The notes beneath the pieces are model-generated. The model was not told the origin of the DNA. It was given only the letters and a program-made list of their open reading frames with translations, and ran no database searches. The translations under genes were made by a program, and so were the position numbers. From Panicum virgatum (taxonomy: Eukaryota > Streptophyta > Magnoliopsida > Poales > Poaceae): a DNA stretch of 64,000 nucleotides. The stretch spans positions 5,696,711-5,760,710 of the forward strand of contig NC_053141.1 in NCBI RefSeq assembly GCF_016808335.1, read 5' to 3'. The number at the start of each line of letters is the position of its first letter. Position 1 is the stretch's first letter. This document shows, piece by piece, positions 54,261-64,000 of the stretch.

Positions 54261-54275
54261 GGCTCTTGATACCGC
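54261..54275 (-). promoter_or_regulatory. Copia B primer-binding site
   Basis: The minus strand reads GCGGTATCAAGAGCC next to the 5' LTR. It resembles TGGTATCAGAGC, the usual Copia site complementary to initiator methionine tRNA, with an extra A. Confidence 0.75.
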
Positions 54276-55586
54276 TGTAGGAATATGGGGTAGCAAAAAG
54301 AAAAATTTTCTACCGCATAAACCAGGATTACTGCAGTTATAGATCACGGGATTACCACTAGACGCGCGGTTGCGGAACTTCTGTAGCGCGTCGGTGTAGT
54401 ACAGATGGAAGCCAGCAGTGCAGTTGCGTGAATCACCTCACGAATGGCTTGTCCTTGTGCAGCAAGCGCAGCACCTCCATGAAGTCCACATGTACGGGAA
54501 AAAGCGCCGCAATCCGGACAGCTAGGTCCGCGAGGGCGACCTAGGGCCTGGCGCACAGGAGGGGCGGCCAGAAAAGGGGGCGGCTTCTGTAGCAGGTAAT
54601 ATTCACGCATGAGAACAGTAGCTACGGTTTTTTAGGCGCCCCCCTTCTGTTTATATTGCCCCTTAGGTGGGCTGCCTTGGCCCCACCTTGGGCGCCCCCT
54701 TTTGGGCCTAAAAGGCCCATTAGTGCACCTAAGCCCAGTCTAATTCGGATCTCATCCTTATCAGGCTTCTTTCCCTTAAGTGTGTGACCCTATGGGCTCA
54801 CATGCGAATAGACATGGCCCAAGTACTCTTACTCGGCCCAATAGTAGACAGTGGCCTCTAGCAAGACATGTCAACTCCTATACGCACACAAAGATCATAT
54901 CAGACGAGCCGCCACAATATCATATACATGTTGTTCCCTTTGCCTCACGATATTTGGTCTTGCTTGAAGCCGACCACTCTTTCTCGATCCTATGATTCAG
55001 AATCCTTGGTTAACTCTTAACCCTAGCATGGCCATGCATTTCTTGATCCGAATCACTCAAGGGGCCCAGAGATATCTCTCTCTTGTAGAGAGGGGCAAAT
55101 CCCATCTTGACCGACTATGTCTCACAGCATGCTTCTTGACAGACCCGAAAACCACCTTTATAACTACCCAGTTACGGTGCAGCGTTTGATGGCTCCTAAG
55201 TAAGTCGGTTCACATCTTGAGTACATACGACGATCTCAGGTCTTAGGACACAGAGTACATATTGTGTAATGAGAAGTCATCATCTTGTGTTGGGTCAGTT
55301 CAATCTCATGTCTCACATGAGCCCACATTATTAGTTTGACATCCCCATGTCCATGACTTGTGAAACATAGTCAATCAACTAATACATGTGCTAGTCTAAT
55401 ATTCATGTGTGTCCTCACATGAACTCCGACTAGGAACATTTTAGAATATTCATACAAGTATAGAGTTTCACAAATACTTCACATAAGCATTAATCAATAC
55501 AAGTTGTCATCCATGAATATTCAAGGTACACTTTATTAACCATGAATACAAGGAAATATGATTGCCTCTAGGGCATATTTCCAACA
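54276..55586 (-). repeat. Copia B 5' LTR
   Basis: 1311 bp, plus strand TGTAGGAATATGG...ATATTTCCAACA, uninterrupted. It is the intact reference for the split left LTR. A minus-strand TATA (CAATATAAACAG) lies near 54650. Confidence 0.88.
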
Positions 55587-57797
55587 ACAGGACCATGCTA
55601 CGTGATTCTGCTGGAAGAAGAGTGCTGGCACATGATCAGCTGGAACATATGGCCGATGACAGAGTGCAAGACGATCAACCGATGCGAAGGGATCCATAGC
55701 GTGAGGCTGATCACACAGATCAATCTCAATGGTGCCCAGGGGGTTTGACCAGGTCTCAGAAGTGACGTGTTCAGAGGCTACGTCAGCTGGAGATCATTGA
55801 GGAAGAACAAGAACAGACACTGCGCAAAAAAGGGGCCAAATCACAAGTTTGGCGTGTTGAGGCTAAGGCCGATGATGAATCGGCCAGTAACAATTCCACA
55901 CCGATCCAAGCAGTCGGTTCTTTAGAAAGTTTCTAATGGATGAATTCCTAGTAGAAGAAGGGAAGTTGGGGCATGGGTTTACGTCGGCCGATTTACTAGA
56001 AGAAATTGATATCGGAGATGGTGATAGACCGAGGCCGACGTTTATTAGTGCCAACTTGGATCCTGAATACAAGCAAAAACTCAAAGATTTACTAAAAGGA
56101 TACAAAGATTGTTTTGCTTGGGAATATTATGAGATGTCTGGATTGGATAGATCTATTGTGGAACATCGCTTACCTATAAAACCGAGATATCGGCCACATC
56201 AGCAAGGAGCAAGATGGTGCAATCCTAAGATCTTGCCAGATATAAAGGCCGAGATCTCATAATTAATTGAAGCCAATTTTATTCGGCAGTGTCGTTATGC
56301 CGAATGGATTTCTAATGTGGTTCCTATTTACAAGAAAAATGGCAAGTTACGGGTGTGTATTGATTTCAGGGATCTCAACAAGGCTACGCCGATGGATGGT
56401 TACCCTATGCCGATAGCCGATATGTTGGTAGATGCCGCTACTGGGCATGAGGTGATCAGTTTTATGGATGGTAATGCTGGGTACAACCAAATCTTTATGG
56501 CGGAAGAGGACATCCACAAAACTGCGTTCAGGTGTCCAGGTCATCTTGGATTATTCGAGTGGGTAGTCATGACATTCGGATAAAAAAATGCCGGTGCTAC
56601 ATACCAGAGGGCCATGAATTATATCTTTCATGAACTCATCGGCATAATTGTGGAGATATACATTGATGACGTGGTTGTGAAGTCAAAGGGGCACCAAGAA
56701 CATTTGGTCGATCTACGTAGAGCTTTGGAGTGTACCAGAAGGCATGGTTTAAAGATGAATCCAAACAAGTGCGCTTTTGGTGTATCAGCTGGCTAATTCT
56801 TGGGTTTTATGGTGCATGAGCGAGGGATTGAAATTAGTCAGAAGACTATATCAGCCATTGATAAAGTTGAAGCCCCTACGACAAAAAGTTGAACTTCAGT
56901 CATTGATCGGCAAAATTAATTTTATCCGAAGATTTATATCCAATCTATCTGGGAAGATTCAGCCGTTCAGTTCTTTGCTGAAGTTGAAGTCCGATCAGAA
57001 ATTTGTGTGGGGAGAGGAGCTACAGAAAACATTAGATGAGATCAAACATTATTTGGTAAATCCTCTAGTGTTGGTTCCTCCCCAGAAGCACAAGCCGTTT
57101 AAATTGTATTTATCGGCTGATGAGCGTGCTATCGGATAGGCCCTTATTCAAGAATTTGAAGGATTAGAAAGAGCCATATACTTTGTGAGCAGAAGGATGC
57201 TGGATGCTGAAACCAGGTATTCTCCTGTCGAGAGATTATGTCTTTGCTTATACTTCTCCTGTACCAAGCTTAGACATTATTTATTATCGGCTGAATGTGT
57301 TGTTGTGAGCAAAGATGATGTTATTAGATATATGCTCTCATTGCCGATTTTAAAAGGGAGAATAGAGAAGTGGATTTTGGCATTGTCGGAATTTGATTTG
57401 AGATATGAATCGGCTAAAGCAGTTAGGGGTCAAGCCGTAGCCGATTTTGTTGTGCAACATTGTGGACCAGAGCTAAGCATGGTAGATCTTGTTCCTTCGA
57501 CTTTATTGTTTGATGGGTCTTCATGTGGGAATGGTTCTGGAATTGGTGTGGTGCTGATTTCCCCTCAGGGGCAAATTTTGAATTCTCATTTCTAATTGAA
57601 GCATCTGCAACCAATAATCAAGCTGAGTATCATGCTATTCTCAAAGGGATTCAATTACTTCGAGAAATTAAAGCCGATGCTGTTGAGATTTTTGGAGATT
57701 CTATGCTGGTGATCAATCAGCTAGTTGGGGAGTATGAATGCAAAGATGATATTTTACGATTATATCATGAAGAATATCTCTGATTGCTGAAAGAATT
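55587..57797 (+). pseudogene. Gypsy A gag end, RT and RNase H (resumed after Copia B)
   Basis: Gag continues in phase from 55587. No protease motif appears before the RT, whose frame starts near 55936 (MDEFLVEEGKLGHGF, then LDPEYKQKLKDLLKGYKDC). RT: VPIYKKNGKLRVCIDFRDLN, SFMDGNAGYNQIFM and the catalytic YIDDVVVKSKG (about 56656). RNase H parts: FKLYLSADERAIG and STLLFDGSSCGNGSGIGVVL, with NNQAEYHAILKGIQLL and IFGDSMLVINQL. Stops at about 56260, 56581, 56794, 57137, 57593 and 57781. The end is cut by Gypsy C at 57811, so integrase and the 3' LTR lie outside the window. Confidence 0.82.
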
Positions 57798-57810
57798 CAA
57801 AAAGGTAACC

Positions 57811-58228
57811 TGTCAGACCTGGGGCAGCGGGATTGCTTATAGGCATACAATGTTCTAGAGTAAGGGATAACTCATGGATGTATCTTACCTCTTTTTGTAA
57901 CTACCCGAATAGGCGTAGAACTAGCTGCAGTACAAGGAAACTACCCGATCGTGTTGTAGTAGAACTCCAACTATACTCATCTAGGACTTTCCATATAATC
58001 CTGTCCCCCTGGATATATAAGGGTGGGCAGGGACCCCCTCAAAACAATCATCTACACCTAAGGCAATACAAACCACCACATAGGACGCAGGGTATTACGC
58101 AACTCGCGGCCTAAACCTGTCTAAATCTTCGTGTTCCTTGCACCATCGAGTTCCAGAGCCGTCGATCCCTAGCTACAAACCCTACTCCTAAGGGTATCCC
58201 TGAGCAGGCTTGGTGGTAAACACCGACA
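57811..58228 (+). repeat. Gypsy C 5' LTR
   Basis: TGTCAGACCTGGGG...ACACCGACA, 418 bp, with TATA box GATATATAAGG at 58012-58022. Confidence 0.85.
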
Positions 58229-58229
58229 G

Positions 58230-58248
58230 CTGGCGCGCCAGGTAGGGG
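58230..58248 (+). promoter_or_regulatory. Gypsy C primer-binding site
   Basis: CTGGCGCGCCAGGTAGGGG lies 1 base after the LTR, the same type as in Gypsy E. Confidence 0.7.
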
Positions 58249-58274
58249 ACTCGGCGAGTTCATCGGCGAGTTCG

Positions 58275-60562
58275 ATGGCCACTTTCGCTTTCAGCACCAT
58301 GACGCCTCCCAGAGGCGCCACCTTCATCTTCGGCTCGTGGGTCTGCGTCGCCGATGGTTCAGGCGGCCTCGATAGCCACTTAACCAACTCTCCCACGCCG
58401 AAGAGCTCCACGTCGGAAGACTCCTACAAGCTCACCAGATCTCATGATCGTGGCATTATGTTGCTTCCCGACCTTGCCAAGGAGATCGAGTCAAAACTCG
58501 AAATCAACTCGAGTTCTACTCGGACTCAGATTGATCTCAAACTGAAACTCACTCGGATTGGGACTCTTATCGCGCAACCCATCTTTGGTTTGTGCAATTC
58601 ATCGTCTGTTTACAAATAGATGATTAGATCCTCCTATGAAAACAGCTTGGATTGCCTACTTCACGTCGAAAACCAATCAGCCACCGCTAGCCGGGAGGCA
58701 CCCATTTTTGACGTCTATCCAGATCCAGTCGAGTCACCTCAAGACAGCCTAGATTTCATCACCAAGGCGCTGGCTAAGGTGCAACTCAAATCTTGCCGAG
58801 ATCATACTCTCGCAGAGCTACTTGACAACCTGCAAGAAGTCACCAGCATTGATGATCTCCCATTTCAACACGGCGTTCCTCTCGAAACCGAGAGGGAAAC
58901 TGGCTCCGGTGGAACTGTCCTAGCTGATTACGAATCAGACCTGGAAAGCTTCTCTCATGAGCGTTTGGTTTTGGTAATCATCAATCCCGGAGGTGCTCCA
59001 AGCCACCATGATCCAAATGAAGCTTTGGATCAGATCTCAGCAGACAACCTGACCCAAGACGCTCCAGCTGATGAAGACGAAGTCACTCGTACAGCCCGCA
59101 GGGAAAGGAATCAATGCAAAGAAGTACGCAGGACTCATGCGGCCGAACGTGCTCATCTCCTGCCACGCAACCTCAACAACGAATTCAACAATGCTGCGGA
59201 TCCCATCTTCAGAACACCAATCGCCGCAATGACAGAAGCAACCCTGCGACTCATGACAATGCCCCAGAATCCCGAGTTGGAATGAGTCATAAATCTTACC
59301 AAAAACATTGTTGAACAACTCGAGAGACAGAACCCCCTGTCCTCACTTCACGGTACGCGATCAAGGGCTACCGCAACAGCAATACCGCAAGCAAGCCGTA
59401 CCCCCGGAGGCCACCAGTGTTAGCAGCAGCAAGAACAGCAGAATCGAAGAAACCTAGAGGATCAGGAAGCTGCGAGTAGTCACTGCCCCAGAGGTGGCCA
59501 ACAACAAGCAAATCAAGCTCCTGGCCCTCAGCCAAACCGCAACAACAACAACAACCGTGGGAATAATAGGGAAGAGGTAGCCGATTCCATGGGAATAATA
59601 GGGAAGAGGTAGCCGATTCCATTATGGACGCACAGGACATCATCAACGCAAGACGCAGAGCACAGCTTGCAGACAACTCCGATCGTTTCCCCGCCCTCAG
59701 CAGTGTCTTCAACAACGTCGAGTACCCAAAGGATTTCAAGCCGACAAACATCCAGAAGTACGACGGTAAGCAAGATCCTGCTTAATGGTTACGTTTATAT
59801 TCGACTGCTGTTAGTGTTGCAGGGGGAGACACCAACACCAAGGTCCTCTACTTCCCGATGGCTCTGGAGACCGCACCCCTCACGTGGCTCGAAAGCTTGG
59901 CGCGCGAGTCCATTCACTCGTGGGATGACCTCAAGAAGGCCTTCATCGACAACTTTCAAGGGTCGCTACACCGTGTAGCTACTCGACACGCCCTGTCCAT
60001 GTGCAAGAAAGAACAAGGCGAGTCGATCAGATCCTACGTCAAGCGCTTCTTCGACACAAGAGCCACCATCCCCAACATCGCCGACGACGACGTCATCGAC
60101 TACTTCCAGAGCGGCATCACCGTCCAATCACTATACCGCGACTTTGGGCGTAATCGGCCCATAATAGTGGTAGATCTACGTGACATGATGCAGCGCTGGG
60201 CAGATGAAGAGGAGCAAGAATGCAGTCACTTTCCCCGCCGCAACAACGACAACAACTGGAAGCACCACAATGACCGTAGAGGGCCCAGCAACCAGCGAGA
60301 TCCTACGTGTAAGCGTAAGCCTGACGACACTGTCGGCACCATGGATCGCACACCACGTGGTAAGAAGGGCGACAAACCGCAGGACCAGTTCGACAAGATA
60401 CTTCACAACAAAAGATGTACAATCCACCCCAAGAGCAACCACTCGATGTGGGAGTGCACGATCCTGTGCAAATCCTTCCAGTCGGCACCTGCAACTACTC
60501 CAAAGAAAGAACAAGACAAAGATGATGAAGACGACAAGAAAGACCGTGACAGTTTCCAATAG
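58275..60562 (+). pseudogene. Gypsy C gag
   Basis: ATG at 58275 (MATFAFSTMTPPRG). TAG at 58617-58619, then the frame goes on (MIRSSYENSLDCLLHVENQS) to a stop near 59283. Further stops lie in a Gln/Asn-rich stretch (59350-59620), which includes a 29-bp direct repeat (TGGGAATAATAGGGAAGAGG twice near 59560-59620). The gag core resumes in 59640-60562: PKDFKPTNIQKYDGKQDPA, a TAA replacing Trp near 59783, then TWLESLARESIHSWDDLKKA and KEQGESIRSYVKRFFDTRA. A Cys/His motif CTIHPKSNHSMWEC lies near 60418-60460. Confidence 0.78.
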
Positions 60563-63456
60563 CAGCAAAACATCGTCAACATCATATTCGGAGGAGAATC
60601 TAGCTTCTCCAAGCGAGCTCAGAAGCTCCTACTCAGAGAAATCCTCTCAGTCGTACCAGCAATTCAGAGGCCACTCAAATATAGCGAGGTCCCCATTACC
60701 TTCTCCAGGGAGGATCAGTGGACCAGCTTCTCTGAACCTGGAAAGTTCCCGCTAGTACTTGATCAAGTCGTTCAGGGCTCCAAGCTTACTCGAGTACTCA
60801 TCGACGGCGGAAGTGGGCTCAACCTAATCTTTGCAAGCACACTGGTAAAGATGGGCCTAAACTATATGAGTCTGCTTACTCCAAGCAAGGCTCCGTTCTA
60901 TGGCATCGTCCCCGGAAATTCCTCTACTCCAATTGGCTCGGTTACCCTCCCAGTCACATTTGGTACATAACAGAACTTCCGGACAGAGTACATCAAATTC
61001 GAAGTAGCCAACTTCGAGTCCTCTTATCATGCTATCTTGGGAAGACCTGCACTAGCCAAATTCATGGCTGTGCCACACTATGTCTACCTGCTCCTCAAGA
61101 TGCCAGGCAACACAGGAGTCCTTTCACTACGGGGAGACCTACTCAAATCCTTCGAGTGCGACAAGGAAGCAATAGATCATGCTTCTACTATCCGGGTTCC
61201 CAGCTCTGTCAGCGAAATACTTGCCGCTGCTAAAGAACTCTCACTCAAGGAGTCGATGCCTTCCAAGAAGCCAAACCAATCATCGGTTAAACCAACCAAT
61301 GGTGTGGGCACTAAGACTATCTAGCTGCAAGAGGGAGACGACTCCAAAACAGCCATCATCGGAGCAGGACTGGGTGACAAATCGGAACTCGAGCTCGTCA
61401 ACTTCCTTAGGGCCAACCGAGACATATTCGCGTGGAAACCAGCGGATATGCCAGGGGTGCCCAAGGAGTTGATCGAGCATGCCTTGAAGGTCGACCCTAA
61501 AGCAACACCAAAAAAGCAATGCTTATGGCAGTTTTCACCGGACAAGCGAGAAGCCATCAAGAAAGAGCTGGCAAAACTACTCGCAGCTGGGTTCATCAAG
61601 GAAGTCTACCACCCTGATTGGTTGGCCAACCCTGTGCTCGTCCAGAAGAAGAAGAACAATGAGTGAAGGATGTGCGTCGACTACACTAATCTAAACAAGC
61701 ATTGCCCGAAGGATCCTTTCGGGCTACCACGTATTGATCAAGTAATCGACTCGACAACAGGATGTGTCCTGTTATCCTTCCTCGACTGCTACTCAGGGTA
61801 TCATCAGATCGCACTAAAAGAGGAAGACCAAATCAAGACGGTCTTCATCACCCCTTACGGGGCATACGCATACAAGACCATGTCCTTTGGGTTGAAGGAC
61901 GTCGGCGCTACTTACCAGCATGCGATACAGCTGTGCTTCTCCAACTAGCTACATCGCAATGTTGAAGGCTATGTCAACGACGTCGTTGTCAAAACGAAGA
62001 CCCAGGATCAATTCATTACTGACCTGGAAGAGACCTTCAACAGCCTCTGAAAATTCCGCTGGAAGCTCAACCCAACATAGTGCGTCTTTGGTGTACCCTC
62101 TGGAAAACTACTTGGATTCATCGTCAGTAATCGAGGAATTGAGGTTAATCCAGAGAAGATCAATGCCATCATGGCCATGGACACCCCAACTACTATCAAA
62201 GAAGTCCAGAAGCTTACAGGCTGCATGGCAGCCTTAAATCGATTCTTGTCCAGGCTTGGCGAACGGGGATTACCCTTCTTCAAACTCCTAAAGTGACAAG
62301 ACAAATTCGAGTGGACTACAGAAGCTGCGGAAGCACTCGAGAATCTCAAGCAACATCTCCAGTCACCACCGATTCTAACAGCTCCACTACCCGGTGAGGA
62401 ATTACTCCTCTACATCGCCGCGACTACCCATGTAGTCAGTACGGCGATAGTTGTCGAACGCTCGGATGAAGGCCACGCTTACGGTGTTCAGAGACCAGTC
62501 TACTTCATCAGCGAAGTACTCTCTGAATCAAAGGTTAGATACCCATCAATTCAGAAACTTCCGTATGGAATTCTAATCACCTCCAGGAAGCTCCGGCATT
62601 ACTTCGACGAATACAAGATCTCAGTCATAACTGACTTCCCATTGGGGGATATACTCCACAATCAGGATGCCACTGGACGAATCTCAAAGTGGGCAGTTGA
62701 ACTGAGAGCTTTAGAAATCAACTTCAAGCCAAGAACAGCAATCAAGTCACAGGCACTAGTCGACTTCTTGGCTGAATGGCGGGAAAACCAAATTCCACCA
62801 CCCCAGAACATTCCAGAGTATTGGGTGATGTACTTCGACGGCTCACTTAAGATCGATGGAGGCGGCGCAGGAGTTTTGTTCATCTCCCCCAAGGGAGAAC
62901 AATTGAAGTATGTGTTCCAAATCTTGTTCAAGGTCTCCAATAATGAAGCTGAATATGAGGCATTGCTACACGGCCTCCGACTAGCAGTATCTCTCGGCAT
63001 CAAGCGACTACTCGTCTACGGCAATTCTCTACTCGTCGTTCAACAAGTCAATAAAGAATGGGACGTCAACAAGGATACAATGGACGCATACGTTGCAGAA
63101 AACAAGTTCTCAGGATTGGAAATCCACCACGTCGATCGCAACAACAACGTGGGAGCTGATATCCTCTCCAAACATGGGTCCACTCGAGCAGCTGTTCCAC
63201 CAGGAGTTTTTGTCCATGAACTCCACCACCCATCAGTCAAGGAACAAAGCCAACAAGCCACTGACACGAAGGCCCCGGCTATAGTCAGAGAAGTGCTGAT
63301 GATTGATGAAGATTGGCGAACTCAGTTTATTGATTTCATCAAGGAATTCAAGCTTCCACCACATGTTGATCCTAAAAGCGCTGAAGCTGCCCGCATCACC
63401 AGGCGCAGCAAGTGTTTCGTCCTCGTCGATGACAACCTATACAAGGGCTCAATCTA
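60563..63456 (+). pseudogene. Gypsy C protease, RT, RNase H and second RNase H
   Basis: Protease: VLIDGGSGLNLIFA (about 60798-60840) and SYHAILGRPALAKFMAV. RT: RMCVDYTNLNKHCPKDPFGL, with TGA in place of the Trp usual before it. The catalytic box reads YVNDVVVKTK (about 61973), Asn replacing the first Asp. RNH: LLYIAATTHVVSTAIVV. Second RNase H frame 62642-63456: YWVMYFDGSLKIDGGGAG, NNEAEYEALLHGLRLAVSL, LLVYGNSLLVVQQV. Stops near 60969, 61322, 61666, 61948, 62050, 62080 and 62296; several are CGA-to-TGA or CAG-to-TAG changes, as expected from cytosine deamination. Confidence 0.82.
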
Positions 63457-64000
63457 TTTGCATAAGATAAACCTAACACGTCCTACACATGCTAGTTATG
63501 ACTAAGGTTTATCTATGCTACTCTCTACTTACCCCTAAAAGACTTGCAACCTATAGCCAAACCTAATCAAACTAACTAGGAAAGTAAAGGCACGCAAGAT
63601 AGAGTAAATGTGGAAACGTAATATGGTAAGTAAAGAGGTAAGGGAGAGAATATGCAAACTCCCGTGAAGACACCAAGACACACGATTTAACGTGGTTCGG
63701 TTAGGACACCAAGTCCCTCCCTACGTCCACGGCCACTTGTCCAACAAGAACAAGTGTGATGCCGAGTCTCTTCGCTTGATCACCGTCTTGCGTTCGCCAC
63801 CAAGGCTTCCGGCAAGCAAAGGCTAAGTGGCGCCAAGTCACCAAGACAAGGCCACCGCCACTGTCTCTCTCGAAACGTCACCAACGGCACCGTCTTCACT
63901 ATCGGGGCTTCTCACCAAGAGGGGTCTCCTTCCCCGCACAAAGTGTCGTTGCCGCTCCACACCAAGTCGGAGGGTCACACGACGAGTACACGGTTGCATG
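63457..64000. repeat. Unclassified repeat interrupting Gypsy C, continues beyond the window
   Basis: Coding similarity stops abruptly near 63456. The following sequence has no credible frame and parallels the repeat at about 16830-17425 in order and wording (GCAACCTATAGCC, GAAAGTAAAGGCACGCAAG, CACCAAGGCTT). It probably belongs to a transposable element whose other end is outside the window. The exact left border is uncertain by about 30 bases. Confidence 0.5.

Larger units (their letters stand above)
31744..55586 (-). mobile_element. Copia B: Ty1-copia element inserted in Gypsy A gag, itself split by Gypsy E
   Basis: LTRs start TGTTGGAAATATG on the minus strand, and the right-hand LTR is the 5' LTR. 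Flanks are GCAGG (31739-31743) and ACAGG (55587-55591), a 5-bp target duplication with one change. The gag frame of Gypsy A reads straight across the junctions. The primer-binding site is at 54261-54275. The polypurine tract (minus CAAGTGAGAGAC, 49178-49189) abuts the 3' LTR. Domain order gag-PR-INT-RT-RNH identifies Copia; the LTR start resembles that of the Angela/BARE-type group. Confidence 0.85.
57811..63456 (+). mobile_element. Gypsy C: Tat-lineage element inserted in Gypsy A, interrupted on the right
   Basis: 5' LTR, primer-binding site and gag-pol up to the start of the integrase region are present. The coding order with a second RNase H places it in the Tat lineage like Gypsy E, but the LTR is much shorter (418 bp). 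It breaks off near 63456 within LVDDNLYK, where an unrelated repeat begins. Confidence 0.82.

Overview
The window is nuclear DNA of a flowering plant, almost certainly a grass and probably a panicoid one. The pointers are GC-rich single-exon genes, grass-restricted families (DUF594/DUF4220, DUF295 F-box), spliced plant genes with GT..AG introns, and a dense mix of Tat-lineage Gypsy, Copia, CACTA, Pack-MULE, PIF/Harbinger, hAT, Stowaway and LINE elements. Species cannot be told from the sequence alone. No CRISPR, operon, prokaryotic or organellar feature was seen.

Layout. 1-606 is the downstream part of an LTR. 1774-4303 is a six-exon gene of the IDN2/FDM family (XS and XH domains, RNA-directed DNA methylation), whose initiator codon lies in an unresolved upstream exon. 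4900-5190 holds an old RNase H-like relic. 5553-6828 is a Pack-MULE, followed by a SINE-like repeat. 7445-8245 (minus) is an intact DUF599 membrane-protein gene with a TATA box. About 8500-9880 has no gene.

9880-20299 is a block of rearranged copies of one segment. One copy carries a PIF/Harbinger-type element that has captured an F-box/kelch gene. Others carry a LINE 3' end, Stowaway elements, a hAT element with a perfect 8-bp target duplication, a DUF4220/DUF594 pseudogene with an internal exon duplication, and a DUF295 F-box pseudogene. That pseudogene is cut by a CACTA element (20300 to about 23937) encoding an Ulp1-like protease gene.

From 23938 to 27216 there is an LTR-type element with two minisatellites (33-bp and 67-bp units). 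From 27512 to the end the window is a nest of retrotransposons. Gypsy A (27512 onward) is split by Copia B (31744-55586, minus strand), whose left LTR is itself split by Gypsy E (32848-48956, TSD ACTTG). Gypsy A is interrupted again in its RNase H by Gypsy C (57811 onward), and Gypsy C is interrupted near 63457 by a further unclassified repeat. Gypsy E carries a spliced antisense gene (44897-41372) with a PF04195-like domain and a coiled-coil tail.

Only the FDM-like and DUF599 genes look like functional host genes. The rest is transposable elements, captured fragments and pseudogenes. Every pol region has stops or frameshifts, so none of the retrotransposons here looks autonomous as sequenced. 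All family assignments rest on reading motifs by eye; no database search was run.
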